Below are positions 50,742 through 59,950 of a stretch of 64,000 nt of DNA, in pieces. This stretch comes from Bacillus sp. EB106-08-02-XG196 (GTDB lineage Bacteria > Bacillota > Bacilli > Bacillales > Cytobacillaceae), in contig NZ_JABWSY010000023.1 in the NCBI RefSeq assembly GCF_013396335.1, forward strand, positions 7,509 to 71,508, written 5' to 3'. The notes under the pieces are model-generated. The model worked only from the letters and a program-made list of their open reading frames with translations. It ran no database searches and had not been told where the DNA came from. The stretch's first letter is position 1; each line of letters starts with the position of its first letter. A program made the translations under genes and the position numbers.

Positions 50742-51251
50742 TTACTTTTGACCTCTGCGCCATTTTTCGAAAATTTCTGCCACTTCGGTGCTAATTGGTA
50801 TTTTTGAGACTGGTCTTTTTTCCTGAATCTTTTTCACATTTTTCTCTATTCCCTTTTCGACTGAGGACATCTCTATAAGTAATTCCCGTGCAGATTTCCT
50901 TAGTGCTCCTTGTCCGAAAATAGCCCATTGCTCCGTATAATCCGAAGTAGCAACATGAATTTGAGTCCTTCGGTTATTTAAAGCAATGGCTAATTTCTCA
51001 ATTCGCTCATCCGCGGTTTCGTTTTCTTTTGTAAAAATAACCTCTACTTTATGGTTATTATACTTCTTCTCGGTTCCCTGAACATAGTAGGCGTCAAACA
51101 CAACAATGACACGATAACCTGAAAAAGCTTGGTATTCTGCCATCCTTTCTACTAAGCGGTCCCTTGCCGCTGGTAAATCATGGTCCTTTAATGCCCTTAA
51201 CTCCGGCCAAGCCCCGATTATGTTATATCCATCGACGAGCAGAATGTCCAT
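50742..51251 (-). CDS. rae1: Ribosome-associated endoribonuclease Rae1 (YacP, NYN domain)
   Basis: A 169-residue NYN/PIN-like nuclease that enters the ribosomal A site and cuts mRNA in B. subtilis. Acidic active-site positions are seen in MDILLVDGYNIIGAWPEL, VVFDAYYVQG and VATSDYTEQ. It follows rlmB with a 2-bp gap. Confidence 0.94.
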   Translation of the reverse strand: MDILLVDGYNIIGAWPELRALKDHDLPAARDRLVERMAEYQAFSGYRVIVVFDAYYVQGTEKKYNNHKVEVIFTKENETADERIEKLAIALNNRRTQIHVATSDYTEQWAIFGQGALRKSARELLIEMSSVEKGIEKNVKKIQEKRPVSKIPISTEVAEIFEKWRRGQK

Positions 51252-51253
51252 TG

Positions 51254-52003
51254 CTATCCCTCGAGAGGATGCCGCTTGCGGTATACCTCATACATTAGTA
51301 ACGCTGCCGCAACAGAAGCATTTAATGATGTTACCCTTCCAGCCATCGGCAGGTTGATGAGAAAGTCACATTTATCTCTAACAAGACGGCCCATCCCTTT
51401 TCCTTCGCTCCCAATTACAAGGCCTAGCGGCATCGTACCATCTAATTGACGATAATCTTGTTTTCCACTTGCATCCGTACCGGCAATCCAAACACCGCGC
51501 TCCTTTAATTCATCAATGGTTCTTGCCATATTGGTAACACGGACTACCGGGATATGTTCAATTGCACCTGTTGATGCTTTTGCGACTGTTGCCGTTAAAC
51601 CAACAGCTCTTCTTTTTGGAATAATAATTCCATGTGCACCTACTGCATCCGCCGTACGCATGATGGATCCAAGATTATGAGGATCCTCGATTTCATCCAA
51701 TAATAAAAAGAATGGAGGCTCGTTCTTCTTTTCTGCAGCTGCAAATAAATCATCCATCTCTGCATATTGATAGGCTGCAACGTAAGCAAGAACTCCTTGA
51801 TGATTTTCATCAGATATCTGGTCAATTTTTTTCTTTGGGACAAATTGAACAATAACATGTGCTTCTTTTGCTAATTGAATTAATGGCTGCATTTGACCAC
51901 GCTGGGAGGATTCTGCAATCAATATTTTGTTGATATCTCTTTCTGCTCTTAGTGCTTCCATAACTGGGTTTTTACCAATGATATAATCCTGGTTTTCATT
52001 CAT
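51254..52003 (-). CDS. rlmB: 23S rRNA (guanosine-2'-O-)-methyltransferase RlmB
   Basis: A 249-residue SPOUT enzyme. An N-terminal L30e-like substrate-binding domain covers about 1-80 (IIGKNPVMEALRAERDINKI). The knotted domain has LDEIEDPHNLGSIMRTADAV, IGSEGKGMGRLVRDKCD and LPMAGRVTSLNASVAAALL. The start overlaps the mrnC stop by four bases. Confidence 0.95.
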   Translation of the reverse strand: MNENQDYIIGKNPVMEALRAERDINKILIAESSQRGQMQPLIQLAKEAHVIVQFVPKKKIDQISDENHQGVLAYVAAYQYAEMDDLFAAAEKKNEPPFFLLLDEIEDPHNLGSIMRTADAVGAHGIIIPKRRAVGLTATVAKASTGAIEHIPVVRVTNMARTIDELKERGVWIAGTDASGKQDYRQLDGTMPLGLVIGSEGKGMGRLVRDKCDFLINLPMAGRVTSLNASVAAALLMYEVYRKRHPLEG

Positions 52004-52425
52004 TCGCCTTTTCCTCCTTTCTTTTCTTCCACATATTCAAATGACTTTAAGATAAGTTCTTCTAGTCGGTCCGTTTTCTCCGTTAAATATAAAAATCCTA
52101 ATAACGCTTCAAATGCGGTACTGTAATGGTAGGTTTGGACGTCTGTGTTTTTTGGCACCGTGCCTGATTTAGCATTACGTCCACGCTTAACTACCGCCAG
52201 CTCCTCCTCTGTAAGGAGGTGTTCATCCATCATTCGAAATAACACTTGGCATTGCGCCTTTGCGGAAACATAGGTTGTCCCCTCGCGGTGAAGACTGTTG
52301 GGCTTTACCTTCCCGCTTTGCAGGAGGTGACGCCTGACATAAATCTCATAGACAGCGTCACCCAAGTAAGCTAGTGCAAGACTGTTCAATTGATTAGCGT
52401 TTACTTTTTCTTGATAATCAAGCAT
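52000..52425 (-). CDS. mrnC: Mini-ribonuclease 3 (MrnC)
   Basis: A 141-residue catalytic RNase III domain without the dsRNA-binding domain; matures 23S rRNA. LALAYLGDAVYEIYVRRHLL holds the catalytic acidic residues, with FEALLGFLYLTEKTDRLEEL at the end. It lies 3 bp after cysS. Confidence 0.95.
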   Translation of the reverse strand: MLDYQEKVNANQLNSLALAYLGDAVYEIYVRRHLLQSGKVKPNSLHREGTTYVSAKAQCQVLFRMMDEHLLTEEELAVVKRGRNAKSGTVPKNTDVQTYHYSTAFEALLGFLYLTEKTDRLEELILKSFEYVEEKKGGKGE

Positions 52426-52428
52426 GAA

Positions 52429-53829
52429 TTAGCCTCTTTTCCATCTTGTACCCTGCGGAGTATCTTCTAAAATAATATTCATTTCCTTTAGCTGATCTCT
52501 GATTTCGTCAGACAGCTGAAAATTACGGTCTTTGCGAGCCTGAATTCTTTTTTCTATTAAGGCATCTATTTCTTCATCTAACATTTCTGTCGTTTGTTCA
52601 AGCGTCAGACCTAAGACATTAAATAACTCATCAAATTGTTTGGTAAATGTATCAATTACTTCTACCGCAGTGTTCTTTTCCAAAAGATAGTAGTTAGCCA
52701 GCTTCGAAAGGTCAAACAAAACAGAAATCGCCTTTGCTGTATTGAAATCATCATCCATTGCTTTTATAAACTCATCCTGTAAGGCTACTATTTTCTCTAG
52801 CCATTCCTGATTATTATTTGTTAAATCTGTACTAGATTCCTTACGGTGTTTTAAATTTTGATATGAAGTTGTTAAGCGCTCAAAGGCAGCCTTTGTGCTT
52901 TCAAGTAACTCCTCACTATAGTTGATAGGATTGCGGTAATGAACCGACAGCATAAAGAATCGTAAGACTTGAGGATTATGCGCCTGTATAATGTCATGGA
53001 CAAGAACAAAGTTCCCAAGCGATTTTGACATCTTTTCATTGTCAATATTGATATACCCGTTATGCATCCAGTAGCGGGAAAAGGTCTTTCCAGAAAGTGC
53101 CTCCGATTGAGCAATTTCATTTTCATGATGCGGGAAGGTTAAATCTTGACCGCCGGCATGGATATCAATCGTTTCACCAAGGTATTTTTTTGCCATTGCC
53201 GAGCACTCAATATGCCAGCCTGGACGTCCTATTCCCCAAGGGCTTTCCCAAAAGATTTCCCCTTCTTTTGCAGCTTTCCATAATGCAAAGTCCAAATCAT
53301 CCTGCTTCTTCTCGCCAATTTCAATTCTTGCTCCAATCTGCAGGTCATCAATGGATTGATGAGAGAGTTTACCGTAGTCATTAAAGCTTCTTGTTCTGAA
53401 ATAGACATCACCTTCTGATTCATATGCAAAACCTTTTTCAATAAGCTGTGCAATAAAATCAATGATAATATCCATATTTTCCATTACCCGCGGGTGAACA
53501 TCCGCTTGTTTGCAGCCTAATGCTGTCACATCTTCAAAATATGCTTGAATGAAACGATCCGCGACAGCAGGAACATCCACCCCAAGCTGATTTGCAGCAC
53601 GGATTAATTTATCATCTACATCTGTAAAGTTGGAAACAAAATGAACGTTGTAGCCACGGTACTCAAAATAGCGGCGAACGGTATCAAAAACAATAGCCGG
53701 GCGTGCATTACCGATATGAATATAATTATAGACAGTCGGTCCGCAAACATACATTTTAACTTTCCCTTCCTCAAGGGGGACGAACTCTTCTTTTCTTCGG
53801 GTTAATGTATTATAAAGCTGAATGGCCAT
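52429..53829 (-). CDS. cysS: Cysteinyl-tRNA synthetase
   Basis: A 466-residue class I synthetase. YNYIHIGNARPA is the HIGH motif and KMSKSLGNF the KMSKS motif. The zinc ligands include Cys29 (YVCGPTVY), Cys in WHIECSAM, and HHENE. The start overlaps the cysE end by 20 bp. The cysE-cysS unit is controlled by a Cys T-box. Confidence 0.98.
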   Translation of the reverse strand: MAIQLYNTLTRRKEEFVPLEEGKVKMYVCGPTVYNYIHIGNARPAIVFDTVRRYFEYRGYNVHFVSNFTDVDDKLIRAANQLGVDVPAVADRFIQAYFEDVTALGCKQADVHPRVMENMDIIIDFIAQLIEKGFAYESEGDVYFRTRSFNDYGKLSHQSIDDLQIGARIEIGEKKQDDLDFALWKAAKEGEIFWESPWGIGRPGWHIECSAMAKKYLGETIDIHAGGQDLTFPHHENEIAQSEALSGKTFSRYWMHNGYINIDNEKMSKSLGNFVLVHDIIQAHNPQVLRFFMLSVHYRNPINYSEELLESTKAAFERLTTSYQNLKHRKESSTDLTNNNQEWLEKIVALQDEFIKAMDDDFNTAKAISVLFDLSKLANYYLLEKNTAVEVIDTFTKQFDELFNVLGLTLEQTTEMLDEEIDALIEKRIQARKDRNFQLSDEIRDQLKEMNIILEDTPQGTRWKRG

Positions 53830-54478
53830 TTACTTTAGTCCTTTCTTTTTTCGATTCAGTGAATTCTTCTTTTAGATAAATTATTTCTAGTTGCAATTCC
53901 TTAATGCGATCCGCAATAGGATCAGGAAGATTGCAATGATCTAAATCCCTGTCAATTCGCTTCCCATCTTGGATTACTACCCTTCCCGGAACACCTACAA
54001 CCGTTGAATTAGGCGGAACTTCCTTTAAGACGACAGAGCCTGCACCAATCTTCGAATTTTCCCCAATGGTGATTGATCCCAGCACCTTTGCACCTGTTGC
54101 AATTAACGCATTATCCTTTATCGTTGGATGGCGTTTACCTTTCTCTTTTCCAGTTCCACCTAGTGTCACACCTTGAAAAACCGTTACATTATCACCAATT
54201 TCACAAGTTTCTCCGATCACAACGCCCATACCGTGGTCTATAAAAAATCTTCTGCCTATTTTTGCACCAGGATGGATTTCAATACCTGTGAAAAAGCGGC
54301 TAATCTGAGAAATTACCCTTGCAAGAAAATATAATTTCCGTTTAAAAAATGCATGGGCAATACGGTGTGCCCAAATCGCGTGTAAGCCTGAGTACGTTAG
54401 GATAACCTCTAGGTAGGTTCTCGCTGCAGGATCTTGTTCAAAAACAACCTCAATATCCTCCCTCATCCTTTTGAACAT
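53810..54478 (-). CDS. cysE: Serine O-acetyltransferase
   Basis: A 222-residue enzyme for the first step of cysteine synthesis. After a helical N-terminal part (1-60), a left-handed beta helix shows hexapeptide repeats: IHPGAKIGRRFFIDHGMG, IGDNVTVFQGVTLGGTGK and LGSITIGENSKIGAGSVVL. The catalytic His is in DHGMGVVIGE. First gene behind the T-box. Confidence 0.97.
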   Translation of the reverse strand: MFKRMREDIEVVFEQDPAARTYLEVILTYSGLHAIWAHRIAHAFFKRKLYFLARVISQISRFFTGIEIHPGAKIGRRFFIDHGMGVVIGETCEIGDNVTVFQGVTLGGTGKEKGKRHPTIKDNALIATGAKVLGSITIGENSKIGAGSVVLKEVPPNSTVVGVPGRVVIQDGKRIDRDLDHCNLPDPIADRIKELQLEIIYLKEEFTESKKERTKVNGHSAL

Positions 54479-54566
54479 TTTTTCATTTCCCCCTTATTAT
54501 TAATAAAACATTAGCTTAAGCCTAAGATAGTCTCCTCTGCGTTGTTCCCCTTTGTTTTTTTTGAAA

Positions 54567-54840
54567 AATAAAAAACGCCCCTGTCATAACGACAGAGACG
54601 CTTTGGCGCGGTTCCACTCTGATTAGACCTAAGCTGCTTAACATACAGCTTATATATGGTCTCACTCTACCTGTTAACGGAAAGGTTCCGCCCACATCTA
54701 CACAGATTTAGCATCTTTCGAAATGGGACTCAGAGGTGCATTTCAAACATGAGAGGCTTAAACCACTTTCAGCCGGTGATGGTTTTCTCTTTAAAGCGTC
54801 ATATTCTACTTTTCCTCTTCAACACTTTTTCTTATCAAGA
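54567..54840 (-). ncRNA. T-box riboswitch, cysteine specifier
   Basis: The minus strand contains the T-box sequence AGAGTGGAACCGCG (54620-54607), then a terminator GCGTCTCTGTC/GACAGGGGCG with TTTTTT (54604-54569). In stem I the loop GAAATGCACC presents TGC (Cys) at 54740-54738. It senses uncharged tRNA-Cys and switches on cysE-cysS. It fills the gltX-cysE gap. Confidence 0.93.
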
Positions 54841-54878
54841 GTATATATCCTTTACTATATTACATATTTGTTCAAATG

Positions 54879-56336
54879 TTAACCAATAATTTTTTGAATT
54901 CTATTTAGAACTTTTCCTTTTCCTAAAAGTTCAATAGCCTGAGGTAAATCTGGACCATGTGTTTGACCCGAAACAGCTGCACGAATCGGCATAAACAAAT
55001 TCTTTCCCTTTTGCCCAGTGGATTTTTGAACTGCCTTCATCGCTGCCTTAATTTCACTGGCTTTAAAGTTGTCTAGTTTCTCTAGCTCCTCAGCAAAAGC
55101 CTTAAGTACTTCAGGAACTGTCTCTCCTGTTAATACTTCCTTAGCATCCTCTTCGTATTCTGCCTCTTCTTTAAAAAACATATCCGAAAGCTCAACAATC
55201 TCCGCACCGAAGCTCATTTTTTCCTGTAACAAACTTACTAAACCTCTTGCCCACTCATGCTCTTCATCCGTCAAGCTCTCACTTAACACTCCAGCTTTTA
55301 CTAGATGTGGCATGGATAGCTCCAATACTCGATCAACCTCTATCTTCTTCATATACTGATTGTTCATCCATGTCAGCTTATTTGTATCAAATAAAGCCGG
55401 GGATTTTGATAAGCGATTGGCATCGAAAATTTTAATAAATTCCTCTTTAGAGTAAAGCTCCTCTTCACCTGTTGGTGACCATCCCAGCAAAGTAATAAAA
55501 TTAAACAAAGCCTCTGGCAGATAGCCTAATTCTTCATATTGTTCGATAAATTGAATAATAGATTCATCCCGTTTGCTTAACTTCTTTCTGCTTTCATTCA
55601 CGATTAGTGTCATGTGACCAAAAACCGGCGGCTCCCATCCTAATGCTTCATAAACCATTAACTGCTTAGGAGTATTGGATATATGGTCATCACCGCGAAG
55701 GACATGCGAAATTTTCATTACATAATCATCTACCGTTACCGCAAAATTATAAGTCGGCGTTCCATCCTTTTTGATGATGACCCAATCGCCCATTCCTTCA
55801 GACTCAAAGGAAACAGTCCCTTTTACCATATCCTCGAAGGTGTAAGTTTTCTCTTCTGGTACGATGATTCGAATACTAGGTTCGCGGCCTTCACTTTCTA
55901 ATTTTGCACGTTCCTCAGCCGTTAAATGACGGCACTTTCCAGAATATTGAGGAGTTTCGCCTCTTTCGGTCTGCTCTTCCCGCTCAGCTGCGATTTCTGC
56001 TTCTGTACAATAACATTTATAGGCATGACCATTCTCTAATAATTGATTGTAGTAGGTTTGATAAATATCATTTCTTTCTGACTGTCGATAAGGTCCATAT
56101 TCACCGCCGACATCCACACTTTCATCCCAATCCATACCCAGCCATTTAAGGTATTTTAATTGGCTTTCTTCTCCGCCAGCAATATTCCGCTTCTTATCTG
56201 TGTCTTCAATCCGAATAATAAATTTACCGCCCTTATTACGCGCAAATAAATAATTAAATAATGCAGTACGGGCATTCCCAATATGTAAATGTCCAGTAGG
56301 ACTTGGAGCATACCTTACACGAACTTCATTTGACAT
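54879..56336 (-). CDS. gltX: Glutamyl-tRNA synthetase
   Basis: 485 residues from the second of two adjacent ATG codons, seven bases after GGAGG. HIGN (PSPTGHLHIGNARTALF) and KLSKRDES are the class I motifs. CYCTEAEIAAEREEQ and CRHL hint at the zinc-site region, partly degenerate as in many bacilli. In bacilli this enzyme usually also charges tRNA-Gln for later amidation. Confidence 0.97.
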   Translation of the reverse strand: MSNEVRVRYAPSPTGHLHIGNARTALFNYLFARNKGGKFIIRIEDTDKKRNIAGGEESQLKYLKWLGMDWDESVDVGGEYGPYRQSERNDIYQTYYNQLLENGHAYKCYCTEAEIAAEREEQTERGETPQYSGKCRHLTAEERAKLESEGREPSIRIIVPEEKTYTFEDMVKGTVSFESEGMGDWVIIKKDGTPTYNFAVTVDDYVMKISHVLRGDDHISNTPKQLMVYEALGWEPPVFGHMTLIVNESRKKLSKRDESIIQFIEQYEELGYLPEALFNFITLLGWSPTGEEELYSKEEFIKIFDANRLSKSPALFDTNKLTWMNNQYMKKIEVDRVLELSMPHLVKAGVLSESLTDEEHEWARGLVSLLQEKMSFGAEIVELSDMFFKEEAEYEEDAKEVLTGETVPEVLKAFAEELEKLDNFKASEIKAAMKAVQKSTGQKGKNLFMPIRAAVSGQTHGPDLPQAIELLGKGKVLNRIQKIIG

Positions 56337-56410
56337 CATTATGCCTCCGTATACCGTTGATTTTCTATATCTGATTTATTTTACCATTGTGTATTTCAGC
56401 AATAAAGAAT

Positions 56411-56887
56411 TTAATTCTTTTTTAGTAAAACTACCGCTTGTGAGGCAATTCCTTCACCGCGGCCAGTAAAGCCTAGCTTTTCTGTCGTTGTTGCCTTCAC
56501 ATTGATTTGTTCAGGAGAAGCATTAAGTAATTCAGCCATTCTCTCTTTCATTTGCTGAATATAGGGTGCCATTTTGGGCTTTTGTGCAATGATTGTACAA
56601 TCTGCATTTACAAGCTCATATCCTCTATCCTTCACAAGCTGCCATACATGCTCCATTAGCTTAGCAGAATCTGCATCTTTAAATTCCGGATCTGTATCTG
56701 GAAAATGCTTGCCTATATCGCCTTCTCCAATGGCTCCAAGACATGCATCTGCTACCGTATGTAATAAAACATCTGCATCCGAGTGACCCAAAAGCCCTTT
56801 TTCATATGGAATGGTAATGCCGCCAATTATCAGCGGGCGCCCCTCCGTTAATTGGTGTACATCAAAGCCTTGTCCAATACGAAACAT
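56411..56887 (-). CDS. ispF: 2-C-methyl-D-erythritol 2,4-cyclodiphosphate synthase
   Basis: 158 residues from MFRIGQGFDVHQL, whose ATG follows AGGGAG; a TTG two codons before is less likely. Metal ligands Asp8 and His10 (GFDVHQ) and the conserved HSDADVLLHTVADA are present. MEP isoprenoid pathway. It lies two bases after ispD. Confidence 0.97.
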   Translation of the reverse strand: MFRIGQGFDVHQLTEGRPLIIGGITIPYEKGLLGHSDADVLLHTVADACLGAIGEGDIGKHFPDTDPEFKDADSAKLMEHVWQLVKDRGYELVNADCTIIAQKPKMAPYIQQMKERMAELLNASPEQINVKATTTEKLGFTGRGEGIASQAVVLLKKN

Positions 56888-56889
56888 AT

Positions 56890-57579
56890 TCAAAAACTCC
56901 CTTTTCTTTTCTGTAATATCGCTTGTGCAAAAAATAAGTCTTCCTGTGTCGTAAGCTTGATATTATCATAATCCCCCTCAACCATTGTGACTGGATGAGA
57001 GATTCGCTCTACCAAGCTTGAATCATCCGTACCAATAAAGCCATCCTTTTCTGCCTGTTCATATGCACTACGCAATAAGGAAAAACGAAAAGCTTGTGGG
57101 GTTTGAACAGCCCACAAGCTAGACCTTTCGACAGTTGCCATTACCACATCATCACGTACTGTTTTCATGGTATCTTTTGCTGGCACTCCAATGATTGCTG
57201 CACCTGTTTCTTGTGCTGTATCTAGTAATCGGTGAATATGTTCCTTCTGAATAAAAGGCCGAGCCGCATCATGAACAAGGATAATTCCATCAGTCTTCAC
57301 TGTCTTCAAGGCATTGTAAATGCTATCTTGGCGCTCTTTCCCACCTGGAACTAATTCAAGCACCTTATTCACTCCATGCTTCTTCAAAAGGGAATTAAAT
57401 TCAGCTTCGTCCTGGGGGTGAATGGCTAGGATTATTCCATCGCATAGCTCATCCTCCTCAAATACCTTTAGTGAATGAATGAATACAGGAATACTATTTA
57501 ACTCTAATAAAAGCTTGTTTTTCCCTGCGCCCATCCTCTTCCCTTGACCCGCTGCCGGGATAATGACTTGGTAAGTCAT
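56890..57579 (-). CDS. ispD: 2-C-methyl-D-erythritol 4-phosphate cytidylyltransferase
   Basis: A 229-residue nucleotidyltransferase of the MEP pathway. The glycine-rich IIPAAGQGKRMGAGKNKLLL binds CTP; ILVHDAARPFI and VPAKDTMKTV are conserved. It lies directly upstream of ispF. Confidence 0.97.
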   Translation of the reverse strand: MTYQVIIPAAGQGKRMGAGKNKLLLELNSIPVFIHSLKVFEEDELCDGIILAIHPQDEAEFNSLLKKHGVNKVLELVPGGKERQDSIYNALKTVKTDGIILVHDAARPFIQKEHIHRLLDTAQETGAAIIGVPAKDTMKTVRDDVVMATVERSSLWAVQTPQAFRFSLLRSAYEQAEKDGFIGTDDSSLVERISHPVTMVEGDYDNIKLTTQEDLFFAQAILQKRKGSF

Positions 57580-57597
57580 GCTAAAACTCCAATCTTT

Positions 57598-58692
57598 CTA
57601 GCTTCCTAAAGCACTTTTTTCTAGTAGCTTTGGTTTTGCAAATATCATTCTTCCTGCTGATGTCTGAAGAACACTCGTAACCAGAACATCAATTCTCTTG
57701 CCGATATATTCTCTGCCCTCTTCCACTACAATCATCGTACCATCATCAAGATAGGCTACACCTTGGTGATATTCCTTACCATCCTTAATCACCTGTACGG
57801 CTAACTCTTCACCAGGCAATACTACTGGTTTAACCGCATTGGCTAAGTCATTAATATTTAAAACAGAAACGTTCTGTAATTCACATACTTTATTAAGATT
57901 AAAATCATTCGTAACCAGCATGCCATTCGTAATTTTGGCTAGTTTCACCAGCTTACTGTCGACTTCTTGGATTTCATCAAAATCGCCTTCGTAAATCTCT
58001 ACTTTAATCGCTAGTTCCTTTTGAATTCGATTTAAAATATCCAATCCCCGTCTCCCGCGATTTCGCTTTAACACATCAGATGAATCAGCAATATGTTGTA
58101 ATTCCTCTAGTACGAAGCGAGGAATGACAATCGTTCCTTCTAAAAATCCAGTTTGACAAATATCCGCTACGCGGCCATCAATAATTACACTTGTATCGAG
58201 GATTTTTAGTGATTGTCCCTCAGACTTTTCCGCATCCTCTTCACCGGATTTCTTCTTCCCGCGGCTGCCAAAGAGATTTAATAACTCATCCCTTTTCTTA
58301 AATCCAACCTGAAATCCAAGGTATCCAAATAATAATGTCAGCAAAATAGGAGCGACAGCATTAAGTATAGGTACTTGAACGGCATTTAGAGCAAAACCAA
58401 TTAAAAAGGCTGTTAATAAACCAAAAATTAATCCTATACTGCCAAAAATCACATCTGTTACAGGGATTTTCACCAGTGAATCTTCTGCCCATTTAATAAA
58501 CTCCAGTACATAATCTACTGCCCAAAAAGTAATAAGATAGAAAATAATTGCACCTATAATAGCCGTTGCATACGAGTTACTGATTATTGGAATGTCATCA
58601 AATTTTATTAATTTAAGTAATTGCGGGATTAATAATATTCCAAGCGTACCTCCAGTAATGAGAAAACATGCTTGCACAATACGTTTTAACAT
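57598..58692 (-). CDS. yacL: PIN/TRAM-domain membrane protein YacL
   Basis: 364 residues from the ATG after GGAGGTGAAGGA; an extension upstream spans that site. Four membrane helices lie in the first 125 or so residues. A PIN nuclease-like domain (LKILDTSVIIDGRVADIC ... MLVTNDFNLNKVCE) is followed by a C-terminal TRAM domain. The family is conserved in Firmicutes; the nuclease substrate is not established. Confidence 0.93.
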   Translation of the reverse strand: MLKRIVQACFLITGGTLGILLIPQLLKLIKFDDIPIISNSYATAIIGAIIFYLITFWAVDYVLEFIKWAEDSLVKIPVTDVIFGSIGLIFGLLTAFLIGFALNAVQVPILNAVAPILLTLLFGYLGFQVGFKKRDELLNLFGSRGKKKSGEEDAEKSEGQSLKILDTSVIIDGRVADICQTGFLEGTIVIPRFVLEELQHIADSSDVLKRNRGRRGLDILNRIQKELAIKVEIYEGDFDEIQEVDSKLVKLAKITNGMLVTNDFNLNKVCELQNVSVLNINDLANAVKPVVLPGEELAVQVIKDGKEYHQGVAYLDDGTMIVVEEGREYIGKRIDVLVTSVLQTSAGRMIFAKPKLLEKSALGS

Positions 58693-58811
58693 TCCTTCAC
58701 CTCCTCTACTCATTATAAACATATTCCCAAAAATGAAACCTTTGTTTATTGATTATTTTTAGCAAACGGTAAGTTTTATAACCTGAAAATAAACTTTTTA
58801 TTTTCATTCAT

Positions 58812-58840
58812 AGGGTAGCATCGGGAAATTATTCTGTCAA
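58812..58840 (-). promoter_or_regulatory. Likely promoter upstream of yacL
   Basis: A consensus TTGACA (58840-58835) with a 17-base spacer to TACCCT, which has TG one base upstream (extended -10). A perfect TGAAAATAAA/TTTATTTTCA hairpin follows at 58806-58784. Confidence 0.55.
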
Positions 58841-58873
58841 ACACTGGAAAATTACTGTTTATCCAGATAATTT

Positions 58874-59947
58874 CTATATTTGTCGTTCCGTATATAATCG
58901 CTCTTTGATTAACTTTAAGCCTTCTTTAATTTTTTTGGCACGGATTTCGCCAATGCCCTCCACATCATCTAGTTCTTCAACAGTGGCGGAAATAATTTTC
59001 GAAAACTCGCCAAAGCTTGTAATGATATTTTCAATGATGACAATAGGCAGGCGGGGGATTTTATGAAGTATCCGATAACCTCTTGGTTGTTTATTTTCAT
59101 CTAGCGGTATATAACCTTGATAACCCATCAATTTCAAGATGGCGATATCCTCTAGTGCCCCATTGCTCGTTAAAACCTGCATTCGTTTGAGGACATCTCT
59201 CGCCTTGACATTCCGATCAAACGAATAATCTTTGATGATATTAGATGTCTCTTCTTCTAAATCTGTCAAAATTTCATTCATTTGCAGGCGAATTAGCCTG
59301 CCCTCTGTACCTAACTCATTTAAGTAGGTTATGAGTTCATTTTTAATTTTAAGAACCATTTCAAATCGGTGCAGTACCAAAAGAAAATCATTAAAGGTAA
59401 CAGATTCTTCGAACTCTAGGATACTTAAACTGGCAATACTCCGCCCAAGTACTGCTTTATACTTTTCGAGCATTTGAATGGCCTGATTCGCCTTCGTTAA
59501 GATCACAGATATATCTTTAAGTGCATAACGGAAATTTCCTTGATATAGGGTTATCACATTTCTCCTTTGAGAAATAGCAATGACAAGTGCCTTCGTCTGC
59601 CTAGCCACTCTTTCAGCAGTTCGGTGCCGCATCCCTGTTTCCGAAGCAGAAATTTCAGAGTCTGGTACCAGTTGGGCATTCGCTATAAGTATCGTATTAC
59701 CTAGTTCATTAAGGATGATTGCACCGTCCATTTTTGCTAACTCATAAAGATAGCTTGGCGAAAAAGGACAATTTATTTGAAAACCGCCATCCACGATACC
59801 TTTGACCTTATCATTGTAACCAACAACAATGAGCCCGCCTGTATTCGCCCTTAATACATTATCAATTCCTTCACGAATAGGGGTACCAGGAGCAAGAAAC
59901 TGTAAAACTTCACTTACGGTTTGTTCACCCAGCTTTCTATTATCCAT
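58874..59947 (-). CDS. disA: DNA integrity scanning diadenylate cyclase DisA
   Basis: A 357-residue enzyme making c-di-AMP from two ATP. The DAC domain has the DGA motif at 74-76 and RHR at 107-109 (SETGMRHRTAERV). A linker of helices leads to a C-terminal HhH DNA-binding domain (VEELDDVEGIGEIRAKKIKE) that senses branched DNA. It lies three bases after radA. Confidence 0.98.
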   Translation of the reverse strand: MDNRKLGEQTVSEVLQFLAPGTPIREGIDNVLRANTGGLIVVGYNDKVKGIVDGGFQINCPFSPSYLYELAKMDGAIILNELGNTILIANAQLVPDSEISASETGMRHRTAERVARQTKALVIAISQRRNVITLYQGNFRYALKDISVILTKANQAIQMLEKYKAVLGRSIASLSILEFEESVTFNDFLLVLHRFEMVLKIKNELITYLNELGTEGRLIRLQMNEILTDLEEETSNIIKDYSFDRNVKARDVLKRMQVLTSNGALEDIAILKLMGYQGYIPLDENKQPRGYRILHKIPRLPIVIIENIITSFGEFSKIISATVEELDDVEGIGEIRAKKIKEGLKLIKERLYTERQI

Positions 59948-59950
59948 GTC

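Noticed and set aside
54479..54878. Small ORF at 54656-54889
   Set aside because: It lies on the antisense strand of the T-box leader and has no ribosome site.
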